From SpSt-539 sp964549445 (GTDB lineage: Bacteria > Planctomycetota > Phycisphaerae > UBA1845 > UTPLA1), in NCBI GenBank assembly GCA_964549445.1, contig CAZJVS010000001.1, positions 1-64,000 on the forward strand: 64,000 nucleotides of DNA, given 5' to 3'. The stretch's first letter is position 1, and the number at the start of each line of letters is the position of its first letter. Both the position numbers and the translations under genes were made by a program. Below the pieces are notes generated by a model, which searched no databases, had not been told where the DNA came from, and saw only the letters and a list, made by a program, of their open reading frames with translations. This document shows, one piece after another, positions 26,225-35,697 of the stretch.

Positions 26225-28222
26225 GTGCGTCGGTGGGTCGTCGGCATTGATGTAGGCGGGACGTTCACAGACCTTTGCGCCTGGGATGGAGAGCAACTGC
26301 GCCGAGCTAAAGTGCCGACGACGCCGGGTGACTTTACGCGCGGGATTCGGGCGGGGCTGGCGGAATTGCAGGCGGCGGCGGGGTTTCAGATTGTGGCGGG
26401 CTCGACCGTGGCGACCAATGCGTTGCTCGAGCGGCGCGGCGAGCGCGTGGCGTTTGTCGGCAGCGAGGGATTCGCCGACATGCTGGCCATCGGGCGGCAG
26501 AATCGACCGCAGCTGTACGACCTGTTTGTTCGGAAGCCGGAGCCGCTGGTCGGCCTCGATGATTGTCTTGGATTGGCGGAACGAATTGGAGCGGATGGGG
26601 GCGTGTTGCGAACGTTGGACGACGCGGCCAGTGCGGCCGTACTCGACGAGATCGAGCGGCGCGGAATTCGATCAGTCGCGGTGTGTCTGCTATTCAGTTA
26701 TCTCAATCCAGCGCATGAAGAGCGTTTTGCTGCGTTGGCCCGGGATTGCGGTATCAACGTGTGCTGCTCGAGCGAACTGCTGCCGGAGTTTCGCGAGTTC
26801 GAGCGTGCGTCGACGACGGTGGTGAATGCGTATGTCGGGCGACGGACGTCTTCGTATTTGACGAACCTCGAGGCGGCGGCGCGCGAGGCGGGTGCGGGTG
26901 ACGTTCGAATCATGCTCTCGAGCGGCGGGCAGGGGTCGCCGGAGGACGCCGGGCGGGAGGCGGTGCGGACGATACTGTCCGGGCCGGCCGGCGGGGCCAT
27001 CGCCGCCGCGCATGCGGCAAAGCAAATTGGACTGACGCAGGTGCTGACTTACGACATGGGGGGGACGAGCACGGACGTTGCGCTGTGCGATGGGGAGGTT
27101 GGGCTGACGCGCGATACCGTAATCGATGGCTGGCCGATTCGAGTGCCGCAGCTGGCGATTCACACGGTTGGGCACGGCGGCGGGTCGATCGCGTCGGTGG
27201 ATGGAGGCGGGGCGCTGTCGGTGGGGCCGGGATCGGCGGGGGCGGATCCGGGACCGGCATGCTACGGCCGGGGGACGACTGCGACGGTGACGGACGCGAA
27301 CGTTGTGTTGGGGCGAATCGTCGGCGAGCGATTCCTCGGCGGGCGGATGCGGCTGGACTCAGACCGGGCGAATGCGGCCGTTGGCGCGATCGCGGGCCGG
27401 TTGAGTTGTACTTCGGCGGAGGCGGCAAGGGCGATTGTCGATGTAGCGAACGCGGGGATGGAGCATGCGCTGCAAGTCGTGAGTTCGCGGCGCGGAGTGG
27501 ATCCGGCGGATTTCTGGCTCGTCTCGTTCGGTGGGGCGGGAGGGCTGCATGCGTGTGCGCTGGCGGAGGCGATGAAGTTGCGGGGCGTGATCGTTCCGCC
27601 CGATCCAGGGATTCTCTCGGCGACGGGGATGATTCTGGCGGATGTCGTAAAGGATTTCTCGCAGTCGCTCTTGATCCGTAGCGGACACGGAGTCGATTTG
27701 GCAGAGTTGCGGTCGGTCTTTGGGCGCTTGATGGACCGGGCCGCGGCAGCCATTTTTCGTGATGGCTTCGACTTGGACGATTGTGAGTGCATTCGGTCGG
27801 TCGACGTGCGCTATGTCGGGCAATCACATGAATTGACCGTTCGAGTGGAATCGTTGACGGACATTGATCGACTGGCGGCGCCGTTCCATCGCATGCATGA
27901 GATCGCGTTTGGGATGTGTGACGCAGCGAGCGCGATCGAGGTTGTTACGGCGCGCGTGCGGATCATTGTCGAGACGCCGAAATTTGAGCCACGACCTCTT
28001 GAGCGGTCGGAATCCGGGACTGAGCCGACAGCATCGCGGCACGTCGAAGTGACCTTTGACGAGGCGATGGAAACGGCGGTTTACGAACGAACCTCACTCC
28101 GGGCCGGGCACTGCATTCGCGGGCCGGCGCTGGTTGTCGAGGATCATGCGACGACGCTGGTGTTGCCGCGATGGCGGGTGGACGTGGAAGCAGCGGGACA
28201 TTTGCGCATGACCGGTGAATAG
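26225..28222 (+). CDS. hyuA: HyuA-type hydantoinase/oxoprolinase subunit
   Basis: This is a 665-aa protein from GTG 26225. A GTG at 26168 would add 19 residues with no family match. ATPase-fold motifs are GIDVGGTFTD (7-16), STVATNALLERRG, DMGGTSTDVAL and TVGHGGGSIASVD, all signatures of the hydantoinase A/5-oxoprolinase family, which hydrolyse cyclic amides with ATP. Length fits HyuA. The usual partner HyuB is not downstream; the next gene is convergent and ends seven bases away. So the enzyme is either a stand-alone member or partnered from elsewhere. The substrate is unproven. Confidence 0.88.
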   Translation: MRRWVVGIDVGGTFTDLCAWDGEQLRRAKVPTTPGDFTRGIRAGLAELQAAAGFQIVAGSTVATNALLERRGERVAFVGSEGFADMLAIGRQNRPQLYDLFVRKPEPLVGLDDCLGLAERIGADGGVLRTLDDAASAAVLDEIERRGIRSVAVCLLFSYLNPAHEERFAALARDCGINVCCSSELLPEFREFERASTTVVNAYVGRRTSSYLTNLEAAAREAGAGDVRIMLSSGGQGSPEDAGREAVRTILSGPAGGAIAAAHAAKQIGLTQVLTYDMGGTSTDVALCDGEVGLTRDTVIDGWPIRVPQLAIHTVGHGGGSIASVDGGGALSVGPGSAGADPGPACYGRGTTATVTDANVVLGRIVGERFLGGRMRLDSDRANAAVGAIAGRLSCTSAEAARAIVDVANAGMEHALQVVSSRRGVDPADFWLVSFGGAGGLHACALAEAMKLRGVIVPPDPGILSATGMILADVVKDFSQSLLIRSGHGVDLAELRSVFGRLMDRAAAAIFRDGFDLDDCECIRSVDVRYVGQSHELTVRVESLTDIDRLAAPFHRMHEIAFGMCDAASAIEVVTARVRIIVETPKFEPRPLERSESGTEPTASRHVEVTFDEAMETAVYERTSLRAGHCIRGPALVVEDHATTLVLPRWRVDVEAAGHLRMTGE

Positions 28223-28228
28223 AACGAA

Positions 28229-29317
28229 TTATTCCTGAGGTTCGACTTTGACCGGGGGTTCGGTCGCGGGAGGAGTTGTGACGGGTGCGACGGGTGTGGT
28301 ATCCGCGGTCGGCGGAATGTTGAGGGATTCGAGCTGGCTTCGCGACTTGTCGGCCCAGATCGTGTCCGGCCAGTTGGCGACGACCGAACGATAATAAAAG
28401 GCGGCGGCGCTCGGTCGTTTGGCTCGCTGGTAGTAGCTTGCGATGGAGAATTCCTTCTCGGCGCGGCTATCGCGAATCCGAAGCAGCGTCGCGGGGACAC
28501 CGGCCTCTTCGGCGGCGGCCGGGTACTTCTCGGCGAACTGCTTGTAGCGTTCGTCGGCTTCGAGGAGTGGGGCGTCGTCAAACTCGACGCCGGCAAAGCT
28601 GGCAAGCGCCGCATCGGCCGAGCGCTGGGATGCGAGCCGCGCGCCGCGGCCGCGTGGGTAATCGCGGATGATGCGGGCGTAGACCCGCTCCGCTTCCTCA
28701 AATTCACCCCGCTGGAAGTGGTAATTGGCCTGCATCATCAGGGCCTGTTCGGCGAGCGGCGTATTGGGCGCGCGTTGGTCAATGATCTGATCGAGAATCT
28801 GGAGGGCCTCGTCGCGGGCAGAGACGCGGAGCAGGCCTTTGAAGACTTTGCGCTTTCCGTTCTTGAAGAGATAGATTTCGGCGACGATCAACTCGCGGCG
28901 GAGAGCGCGGTCGGCCCACTCGGTGCCTGCCCAGCCGTTCATAATCTCCTGGTACCACTCGTGCGCTTGCCAGAGATCGTTGGCCTTATGATCGTTTGCG
29001 GCGTAGACCTCCGTGTCGGCGGCGTAAAACAGCGCTTCGGGGCGACGCTGCGAATCGGGATAATCCTTCAGCCATTTCTTGAACGCCTTGCGCGCGGCGG
29101 AGTACTTGCGCTCTGCCATGAGTCGACGTGCGATTTCAAGATCGCCCGCTTCGTTGCCCGGCTCGGCGGGCGCGGACTCAATCCACTCCTGCGTTTTGGG
29201 GTCGTACGTCAGCTGGCTGCGGCCGGCGCGTGAGTCGAGCGAATCAGCCGCACGGGCTGCAACCCACGGAGCAATGGCGAGTAGAAGAAGTGCAGGGAAT
29301 ACCGCGCGCCGATCCAT
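28229..29317 (-). CDS. Exported BamD/YfiO-like TPR protein
   Basis: This is a 362-aa protein from ATG 29317. A signal peptide (RRAVFPALLLLAIAPWVAARA) precedes TPR-like helical repeats. ARKAFKKWLKDYPDSQRRPEALFYAADTEV is classic for the BamD family, as is AEQALMMQANYHFQRGEFEEAERVYARI. There is no lipobox, so unlike BamD it is probably soluble in the periplasm, or anchored by its signal helix. The C-terminus is a Pro/Thr/Val-rich tail (PPTADTTPVAPVTTPPATE). It may help outer-membrane assembly or scaffold another complex. Confidence 0.75.
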   Translation of the reverse strand: MDRRAVFPALLLLAIAPWVAARAADSLDSRAGRSQLTYDPKTQEWIESAPAEPGNEAGDLEIARRLMAERKYSAARKAFKKWLKDYPDSQRRPEALFYAADTEVYAANDHKANDLWQAHEWYQEIMNGWAGTEWADRALRRELIVAEIYLFKNGKRKVFKGLLRVSARDEALQILDQIIDQRAPNTPLAEQALMMQANYHFQRGEFEEAERVYARIIRDYPRGRGARLASQRSADAALASFAGVEFDDAPLLEADERYKQFAEKYPAAAEEAGVPATLLRIRDSRAEKEFSIASYYQRAKRPSAAAFYYRSVVANWPDTIWADKSRSQLESLNIPPTADTTPVAPVTTPPATEPPVKVEPQE

Positions 29318-29447
29318 CGGGGCCGGATTGTACGGTTCCTGCCGTGGGTGGCAATCTCGGCAGCGGCAAGGTGTTGCAAACAATTCACAACCGTCGCGCT
29401 GGGGTCGAACTCGCGTGCCGTTTGCGACGAAACTATCATGGCGTGTT

Positions 29448-29900
29448 ATGGCGACGACGATTGGTCGAGTACTCGGTATCGCGATACGCGACGGGGTTCG
29501 CGGCGCGATGGTCGAAAAGGCGGAGGCCCGCGCGACGGAGAATGGCGGCGTAGAAGGAGACAATGCATCGCAACTGGATCGCGGTCTGACGTTGCTGGCA
29601 TCTCGGCAATGGGAGACCGTACAGCAGGAATTGCGGGCGGAAATTCCCTGGCATTCCCGAAGGGCGAATGTACTCGTCGAAGCGGAGTCGCTTGGGAACT
29701 TGATCGGAAGGGTGATTGATGTCGGGCCGCTGCGCGTCCAAGTACTCGGAGAGACGAAACCCTGCGACCTGATGGACCGCGTACATCCCGGGCTGAAATC
29801 GGTGCTAACGCCGGATTACCGGGCCGGGGTCCACGGGCGAATCCTGCGCGGGGGCGTGCTTCGCGTGGGAGACCGGGTGGCGGTAGCGGATTCAGCTTGA
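29448..29900 (+). CDS. MOSC domain protein
   Basis: This is a 150-aa protein from ATG 29448; the longer upstream frame is antisense to the BamD-like gene. Residues 70-146 match a MOSC domain: RRANVLVEA, GPLRVQVLGETKPCDLMD with Cys106 (the possible persulfide-carrying residue) and GRILRGGVLRVGDRV. MOSC proteins bind molybdenum cofactor or carry sulfur. The ~65-residue N-terminal part is shorter than usual. It is divergent from the BamD-like gene. It could serve the Mo enzyme at 4848-7103, though the genes are far apart. Confidence 0.8.
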   Translation: MATTIGRVLGIAIRDGVRGAMVEKAEARATENGGVEGDNASQLDRGLTLLASRQWETVQQELRAEIPWHSRRANVLVEAESLGNLIGRVIDVGPLRVQVLGETKPCDLMDRVHPGLKSVLTPDYRAGVHGRILRGGVLRVGDRVAVADSA

Positions 29901-29925
29901 CAGTTCCGGCGCTTTTCCCTAACGT
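29897..29925 (+). promoter_or_regulatory. Putative promoter of the rpmF-fab cluster
   Basis: A perfect TTGACA at 29897-29902 overlaps the MOSC stop codon. It is followed after 17 bases by TAACGT (29920-29925), a weak -10. The position, about 100 bases before rpmF, suits a promoter for the fatty-acid cluster. Confidence 0.4.
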
Positions 29926-29930
29926 TATCC

Positions 29931-29949
29931 CTTCCTAGTGGTTAGGAAG
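29931..29949 (+). promoter_or_regulatory. Hairpin in the rpmF leader
   Basis: CTTCCTA-GTGGT-TAGGAAG is a perfect 7-bp stem with a 5-base loop, just after the proposed promoter and 80 bases before rpmF. No T-run follows. It may be a leader structure, but its function is unknown. Confidence 0.35.
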
Positions 29950-30028
29950 CGAGACGGCATTCGCGCCGGTTTGAAGTCGCGCCTCATGATTTGATAGGTG
30001 CGCGGCGCGACGGAATGGCAGGTGCAAC

Positions 30029-30214
30029 ATGGTTCCAGCACGACGCAAATCAAAGGCAATGAAGCGAGCCCGGCGATCCCACCATGCGCTCAAACCCATC
30101 GGGTTGGTGGCATGTCCGCGATGCAGTGCGGCGAAGCTGCCGCACGCCGCATGCGAAGGCTGCGGCTATGTCAATTCGAAGGTTTCCCTGAAGGTCAAGG
30201 CCGAAGAGGCGTAG
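30029..30214 (+). CDS. rpmF: 50S ribosomal protein L32
   Basis: This is a 61-aa basic protein. The opening MVPARRKSKAMKRARRSHHA is the L32 signature. A zinc site is present (Cys29, Cys32, Cys42, Cys45 in ACPRC and ACEGCG). The rpmF-plsX pair is a widespread bacterial arrangement that links ribosome and lipid synthesis, and plsX follows after ten bases. The ribosome site is weak. Confidence 0.95.
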   Translation: MVPARRKSKAMKRARRSHHALKPIGLVACPRCSAAKLPHAACEGCGYVNSKVSLKVKAEEA

Positions 30215-30224
30215 GATTCGAGTC

Positions 30225-31226
30225 ATGCGGATCGGCATTGATGCCATGGGCGGCGATCACGCGCCGGCCGAGATCACGGCAGGCGCGATCGAGGGGCTTC
30301 AGTTCCTCGGCGCCGGCGATGAAATCGTGTTGATCGGCAAGGAAGACGCGATCCGCGCAACGCTTCCGGCGGGGACGCTCGATCCTCGAATTCGAATACA
30401 GCATACGTCGCAAGTCATCGAGATGGACGACGTGCCGGTTGAGGCACTGCGCCAGAAGAAGGATTCGTCGATCGTCAAGATGGCGTTGATGGCGGCGGCG
30501 CGCGAAGTGGACGCGGTCATCAGCGCGGGCAACACCGGGGCCTGCGTCGCGGCCTGTCAGCTCCGAATGGGGCGGCTGGGCGTCGTGGCGCGGCCGGGCA
30601 TTGCGGTCGCGATTCCGTCATTTCACGGTCCCGTCACGCTCTGTGATGTGGGCGCGAACCCCGAACCCCGGCCATTTCACCTATTGCAATACGCTCAGAT
30701 GGCGTCCATGTATGCCGAGCGAATCCTGGGGATTGAGAATCCGAGAATCGGCTTGCTCTCGATCGGTGGCGAAGAGACGAAGGGCAACAGTCTCGTCAAG
30801 GAAGCCCGCGAATTAATCCGCCAGGAAGGGACACTCAAGCTTGTCGGAAACGTCGAGGGACGGGACGTCCTTTCAGGCGTTTGCGACGTCGCGGTCTGCG
30901 ACGGATTTGTCGGAAACATTGTCTTGAAACTGACCGAAGGGCTCTCGGAGGGATTGTTCCGGACGATTGAGAAGGAACTGGCCGAGGAAGCGCCCAACCT
31001 CGTGACGGCGTTCAAGCCCGTGGTCAAGAAAATCTGGGATCGGCACGACTATAGCGAGTACGGTGGGGCGCCGCTGTTGGGTGTCAATGGGGTATGCATC
31101 ATCTGTCATGGCAGCAGTGGCCGGCGCGCGATCAAGAACGCGGTCCGCGCGGCTCGAAGCTACATCGCAAGCAACCTGAACAAGCAGTTTGAGGCGCGCC
31201 TCTCGCAGGAGACGGCGAATGCCTAA
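30225..31226 (+). CDS. plsX: PlsX, phosphate acyltransferase
   Basis: This is a 333-aa protein. PlsX makes acyl-phosphate from acyl-ACP for PlsY in phospholipid synthesis. Family marks are IGIDAMGGDHAP at the N-terminus, ISAGNTGACVA, LCDVGANPEPRPFHLLQYA, RIGLLSIGGEETKGN and CDGFVGNIVLKLTEG. Full length. It overlaps fabH by eight bases (the fabH ATG lies before the plsX stop), so the two are translationally coupled in the fab operon. Confidence 0.97.
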   Translation: MRIGIDAMGGDHAPAEITAGAIEGLQFLGAGDEIVLIGKEDAIRATLPAGTLDPRIRIQHTSQVIEMDDVPVEALRQKKDSSIVKMALMAAAREVDAVISAGNTGACVAACQLRMGRLGVVARPGIAVAIPSFHGPVTLCDVGANPEPRPFHLLQYAQMASMYAERILGIENPRIGLLSIGGEETKGNSLVKEARELIRQEGTLKLVGNVEGRDVLSGVCDVAVCDGFVGNIVLKLTEGLSEGLFRTIEKELAEEAPNLVTAFKPVVKKIWDRHDYSEYGGAPLLGVNGVCIICHGSSGRRAIKNAVRAARSYIASNLNKQFEARLSQETANA

Positions 31227-32214
31227 AGCGATGGGTGTCCGGGTGGCCGGCACGGGCAGCGCCAATCCGGCCCGGGTGCTCGACAATTCATACTTTGTCA
31301 ACCGGCTTGATACGACTCATGAGTGGATCCGCGAGCGGACGGGCATTCTTGAGCGCCGCGTGGTTTCGGACGGCGAATCGACGGCGACCCTGGCGATCGA
31401 GGCGGCGCGCAAAGCGCTGGATGACGCGCGGATGAGCGCGGATCAACTCGACGCGATCATCATCGCGACCATCACGCCCGAGTGTCAGTTTCCGGCGACG
31501 GCGAGTTTTGTCCAACATGCGATCGGCGCTCGAAGTATTGCTTCATTTGATATTTGCGCGGCGTGCAGTGGCTACATCTATTCGTTCGTGACAGCGGTCC
31601 ATATGCTCCAGACGGGGACGTTCCGCAACATTCTCGTGATCGGGGCTGAAACGCTGTCGCGAATTACCGATTACGAGGATCGCACGAGCTGCATCCTGTT
31701 CGGCGACGGCGCCGGCGCGACGATACTGACGGCGGCACCCGACGCGAGCGGACCGGCCATGCTGCACCACCGTCTGCACAGCGATGGAGCCGGTGCAAAC
31801 ATGCTGTGGGTTCCGGGCGGTGGTTCTCGCACGCCGGCGTCCGCGATGACGATCAACGAGCGGCTTCACTATATGAAGATGCAGGGCCGTGAGGTTTACC
31901 GGTTTGCGGTAAAGAAGATGCTGGAACTCGTCGAGGAGACCCTGGGCGAGGCGGGCGTTCGGCCGGACGACATCGCGATGGTGATTCCGCACCAGTCGAA
32001 CAAGCGCATCATCGAGTCGGCGCGCGAGAAACTTCAACTGCCCGAGGCGAAGATGTACACCAACATCGAGCGGTTCGGGAATACGTCGGCGGCATCGATT
32101 CCGCTGGGCCTGGACGATTGCCGCAAGAGCGGGCGATTGAAGCAGGGTGATCTGGTATTGTTGGCGGCGTTCGGCGCGGGCCTCACGTGGGCGTCCGCGC
32201 TCGTGCGCCTTTAG
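31219..32214 (+). CDS. fabH: FabH, beta-ketoacyl-ACP synthase III
   Basis: This is a 331-aa protein. FabH condenses acetyl-CoA with malonyl-ACP and so starts fatty-acid synthesis. The catalytic Cys116 is in ICAACSGYIY, His is in IPHQSNKRI and Asn in NIERFGNTSAAS. The ATG at 31219 overlaps the plsX stop. The gene begins MPKAMGVRVAGTGSANPARV, as usual for the family, and ends GAGLTWASALVRL. Confidence 0.97.
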   Translation: MPKAMGVRVAGTGSANPARVLDNSYFVNRLDTTHEWIRERTGILERRVVSDGESTATLAIEAARKALDDARMSADQLDAIIIATITPECQFPATASFVQHAIGARSIASFDICAACSGYIYSFVTAVHMLQTGTFRNILVIGAETLSRITDYEDRTSCILFGDGAGATILTAAPDASGPAMLHHRLHSDGAGANMLWVPGGGSRTPASAMTINERLHYMKMQGREVYRFAVKKMLELVEETLGEAGVRPDDIAMVIPHQSNKRIIESAREKLQLPEAKMYTNIERFGNTSAASIPLGLDDCRKSGRLKQGDLVLLAAFGAGLTWASALVRL

Positions 32215-32233
32215 ATTTCAGGATTCGAGATTC

Positions 32234-33172
32234 GTGGGCAAGACAGCCATCATATTTCCCGGACAGGGTGCACAGTTCGTCGGCATGGCGAAAGACGTTG
32301 CGGCGGCGTTTGACGTCGCGCGCCGAACCTTTGAGGAAGCCAATGAACTCCTCGGATTTGATCTGAGCGGGATCTGTTTTGGCGGTCCGACGGAGCGACT
32401 TGACGCAACGGATATCTCGCAGCCGGCGATTTTCGCCACATCGGTCGCGGTGTGGCGGGCGATGCAGGAAGCGGGGATCGCCGATGAGCTTCGACCGCAG
32501 GCGACGGCCGGATTGAGTCTTGGCGAGTACACGGCGCTTTGGCTGGCGGGGAGTCTGAGCTTCGCGGACGGGTTGCGGCTGGTTCATCAACGCGGCCAGT
32601 TCATGCAGGAGGCGGCACAGAGCGCTCCGGGCGGAATGGTATCGGTCATGGGGCTAACGTCCGAGCAGACTGAGGCGCTGTGCCGGGAGGCGGCAGGCGA
32701 TCAAGTCCTGGCATGTGCGAATTTCAACTGTCCGGGCCAAATCGTAATTTCAGGCAGCAAAGAAGCTTGCGAGCGAGCGGTGGCCTTGGTAGAGAAGCAG
32801 GGCGGGCGAGGGACCGCGTTGCGAGTAGCCGGGGCGTTCCATTCCGCGCTCATGGCTCCGGCCGCAGAGCGGCTCCGGGACGTGCTTTCCCGGACCCAGA
32901 TTTCGGGACCGCGATTACCGGTGGTATCAAACGTGACTGCCGACTATCATCGGAGCCCAGATTCGATCCGGGAGCTGCTGTATACGCAGGTGGCGCGGCC
33001 GATTCGCTGGCAGCAGTCGATCGAGCGATTGATCGCGGACGGGTTTGACCGATTTGCGGAGGTCGGCCCGGGCCGTGTCTTGAGCGGTCTGATGCGAAAG
33101 ATCAATCGCACGGCAACGTCGTTGAACTATTCGACCGCGGAGTCGTTCGCGGGCGCCCGGGTGGCCCGGTAG
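32234..33172 (+). CDS. fabD: FabD, malonyl-CoA:ACP transacylase
   Basis: This is a 312-aa protein from GTG 32234 (encoding MGKTAIIFPGQGAQFVGM). It loads malonate onto ACP. The catalytic Ser is in GLSLGEYTAL, His in GAFHSALM, and the GQGAQ loop is at the start. It lies 19 bases after the fabH stop; the longer frame from 32147 is inside fabH. Full family length, no anomaly. Confidence 0.96.
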   Translation: MGKTAIIFPGQGAQFVGMAKDVAAAFDVARRTFEEANELLGFDLSGICFGGPTERLDATDISQPAIFATSVAVWRAMQEAGIADELRPQATAGLSLGEYTALWLAGSLSFADGLRLVHQRGQFMQEAAQSAPGGMVSVMGLTSEQTEALCREAAGDQVLACANFNCPGQIVISGSKEACERAVALVEKQGGRGTALRVAGAFHSALMAPAAERLRDVLSRTQISGPRLPVVSNVTADYHRSPDSIRELLYTQVARPIRWQQSIERLIADGFDRFAEVGPGRVLSGLMRKINRTATSLNYSTAESFAGARVAR

Positions 33173-33201
33173 CGTCGTGAGCGCAAGGACGGTTCGAAGG
33201 A

Positions 33202-33951
33202 ATGGCTGAACTACAAGACCGAGTAGCGATTGTTACGGGCGCTTCGCGCGGGATCGGCCGAGCGACAGCGCTGTCGTTGGCGCGTCTCGGGGCAACGGTT
33301 GTGGCGGCGGCGCGGAGCATGGAGCGACTGGGCTCGCTCGCGTCGGAGGCGGCTGATCATCGTGCGTCGGGCCGGATTGTCGGGCGGGCGCTGGATGTGA
33401 CCGACGCGGCGACAGTCGAGAAGTGGATCGACGACGTCGCGACTGAATTCGGACGGATAGATGTGCTCGTCAATAACGCGGGCATCACGCGTGACGGCCT
33501 GCTCATGAACATGACCGATGCGCAGTTCGATGAAGTCCTGACGACAAATCTGCGGTCGGTGTTCTGGATGACGCGAGCGGTCGCGAAGTACATGGTGCGG
33601 GCCCGAACCGGGCGGATCATCAATATTGCCAGTGTGTCCGGGATCATGGGCAACGCGGGCCAGGCGAATTACGCGGCTGCGAAGGCCGGCGTGATCGGAT
33701 TCACGAAGACGGTCGCAAAGGAACTCGGACGGCGCGGCGTGACCTGCAATGCAGTAGCGCCGGGGTTCATCCGCACGGATATGACGAATGTCCTGCCGGA
33801 GAAGGTGAAAGAACAGGTTCTATCCATCATTCCGCTGCAGCGGTTTGGCGAACCGGAAGAAGTGGCCAACGTGGTGGTGTTTCTGGCCAGTTCGGCGGCG
33901 GCCTACGTGAATGGACAGGTCGTGACAGTCGACGGCGGCTTGCACATGTAA
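33202..33951 (+). CDS. fabG: FabG, 3-oxoacyl-ACP reductase
   Basis: This is a 249-aa classical short-chain dehydrogenase. NADPH is bound by TGASRGIGRAT, NNAG is in LVNNAGITRDGL, the catalytic Ser lies in NIASVSGIMGN, and Tyr/Lys are in QANYAAAKAG. GRRGVTCNAVAPGFIRTDM and the C-terminal VVTVDGGLHM match FabG. It lies between fabD and acpP in the fatty-acid cluster. The start has an AAGGA site just upstream. Confidence 0.96.
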   Translation: MAELQDRVAIVTGASRGIGRATALSLARLGATVVAAARSMERLGSLASEAADHRASGRIVGRALDVTDAATVEKWIDDVATEFGRIDVLVNNAGITRDGLLMNMTDAQFDEVLTTNLRSVFWMTRAVAKYMVRARTGRIINIASVSGIMGNAGQANYAAAKAGVIGFTKTVAKELGRRGVTCNAVAPGFIRTDMTNVLPEKVKEQVLSIIPLQRFGEPEEVANVVVFLASSAAAYVNGQVVTVDGGLHM

Positions 33952-34104
33952 ACCAGCCCGAGTGGGCGGTTTGCGAGTCGCTGATCGATTCGATATAAAG
34001 CCGCGGAATCATGCGGGCGCCCGGATGGTCGGACGACTGGGGCGGGTCGCGACCCGTCGGCGCGGTAAACGAAAACAGACGATTGTGCATCGGAGGTAGA
34101 CTGC

Positions 34105-34359
34105 GTGCCAACCCTTGAGGAGATTCAGGAAAAGGTCGTATCGATCGTGAGCGAGCAGATGGGCGTCGACAAGAAGGAGATCACCATGGAGACCTCCTTC
34201 GTCCGCGACCTGAATGCCGATTCACTCGACACGGTCGAACTCGTCATGGAGTTCGAGGACGAATTCGAGCTGAGCATTCCCGACGACGAGGCTGAGAAGA
34301 TCCAGACGGTCGGCCAGGCGGTTCAGCACATCCACAAAGCGCTCGAATCCAAGAAGTAG
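34105..34359 (+). CDS. acpP: Acyl carrier protein
   Basis: This is an 84-aa acidic four-helix protein that carries growing acyl chains. The phosphopantetheine attachment Ser40 lies in LNADSLDTVELVMEFEDEF. The start is a GTG at 34105 with GGAGG nine bases upstream. A 153-bp gap separates it from fabG, room for its own promoter, as acpP is usually expressed more strongly than its neighbours. fabF follows after 35 bases. Confidence 0.97.
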   Translation: MPTLEEIQEKVVSIVSEQMGVDKKEITMETSFVRDLNADSLDTVELVMEFEDEFELSIPDDEAEKIQTVGQAVQHIHKALESKK

Positions 34360-34394
34360 GCCGCGGCGGGTTCGCCGGCTAACGAGGACGAAGG

Positions 34395-35639
34395 ATGTCT
34401 CGCCGCCGCGTAGTCATTACAGGGATGGGGCTGGTCAGCCCGCTCGGGAATGTCGTCGACCTGTTCTGGGAGCGGCTGCTTGCCTGTGAGAGCGGTGTTG
34501 CGCGCATCCAGCGATTCGATCCGACCCGCTTCGGCGTGACGTTCGGCGGCGAGTGCCGCGAGTTCATCGCCGAGGAAATGATCGACAAGCGGCAGGTCAA
34601 GCGGCTCGACCGATTTGCACAAATTGCCCTGTTCGCAGCCGATCAGGCCGGGAAGGATTCGGGATTCGACTTCGCGAATACGAGCAGGCCGGATCGCGTT
34701 GGCGTGATCATCGGTTCGGGTATCGGCGGGCTGACGGAGCTCGAAGAGCAGCACCTGCGGCTGATCGAGAAGGGGCCGGAACGCGTCAGCGCATTCACGA
34801 TTCCCAAGCTGATGGTGAACGCTGCGAGCGGGAACATCTCCATTCTGCTCAACGCAAAGGGACCCAATACGGCGGTGGCGACGGCGTGCGCGTCGGCGAC
34901 CAACGCGATGGGTGATGCGCTGCGGGCTATCCAGCGCGACGAGTGTGATGTCATGATCACCGGCGGGACGGAAGCCGCGTTGACTCCCCTCGGCCTTGCG
35001 GCATTTGCCGCGATGAAAGCGCTTTCGGAACGAAATGATGCGCCGGCCAAAGCGAGCCGGCCATTCGATAAGGCCCGCGACGGCTTTGTCATGGGCGAAG
35101 GGGCAGCGGTTTTCATCTTTGAAGAACTCGAGCACGCCAAGAAGCGCGGTGCCCGCATTTATGGCGAGGTCCTCGGGTATGGAATGAGCGGAGACGCGTG
35201 TCATATTACGCAGCCGGACGAACGCGGGCGCGGCGCGGCGATGGCGATGAGCAAGGCCCTCCGCGACGCCGAGTTGAGTCCGACCCAGATCGATTACATC
35301 AACGCACATGGAACCGGCACTCCGCTCGGCGACGTTGCGGAAACGATGGCCATCAAGTCGGTCTACGGCGAGCACGCGTACAAGCTTGCAGTCAGCAGCA
35401 CGAAGAGCGCGATCGGGCACCTGCTGGGCGCGAGCGGCGCTGTCGAGCTGGTCGCGACGGTGCTGGCGATCCGACACGGCATCGCACCGCCGACGATCAA
35501 TCTCGACGATCCCGATCCGTTGTGCGATCTGGATTACGTGCCGAACAAGCCACGCGATCTGCGAATCGAACGGGCCATGAGCAATTCGTTCGGTTTCGGC
35601 GGGCACAACGGCTGTCTGGTTGTCGGACGCGCGCCCTAG
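34395..35639 (+). CDS. fabF: FabF, beta-ketoacyl-ACP synthase II
   Basis: This is a 414-aa elongating condensing enzyme. The catalytic Cys is in TACASATNAMGDAL, and the two His are in NAHGTGTPLGD and AIGHLLGASGAVE. The C-terminal NSFGFGGHNGCLVV is the family signature. It is last in the fab series, and the next gene starts 58 bases after its stop in the same direction. Confidence 0.97.
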   Translation: MSRRRVVITGMGLVSPLGNVVDLFWERLLACESGVARIQRFDPTRFGVTFGGECREFIAEEMIDKRQVKRLDRFAQIALFAADQAGKDSGFDFANTSRPDRVGVIIGSGIGGLTELEEQHLRLIEKGPERVSAFTIPKLMVNAASGNISILLNAKGPNTAVATACASATNAMGDALRAIQRDECDVMITGGTEAALTPLGLAAFAAMKALSERNDAPAKASRPFDKARDGFVMGEGAAVFIFEELEHAKKRGARIYGEVLGYGMSGDACHITQPDERGRGAAMAMSKALRDAELSPTQIDYINAHGTGTPLGDVAETMAIKSVYGEHAYKLAVSSTKSAIGHLLGASGAVELVATVLAIRHGIAPPTINLDDPDPLCDLDYVPNKPRDLRIERAMSNSFGFGGHNGCLVVGRAP

Positions 35640-35697
35640 TACAACGCTCGGGCGCCGCGCACGAGCGGGCCGGACGTCCTCGTCGAAGATCAGCATC

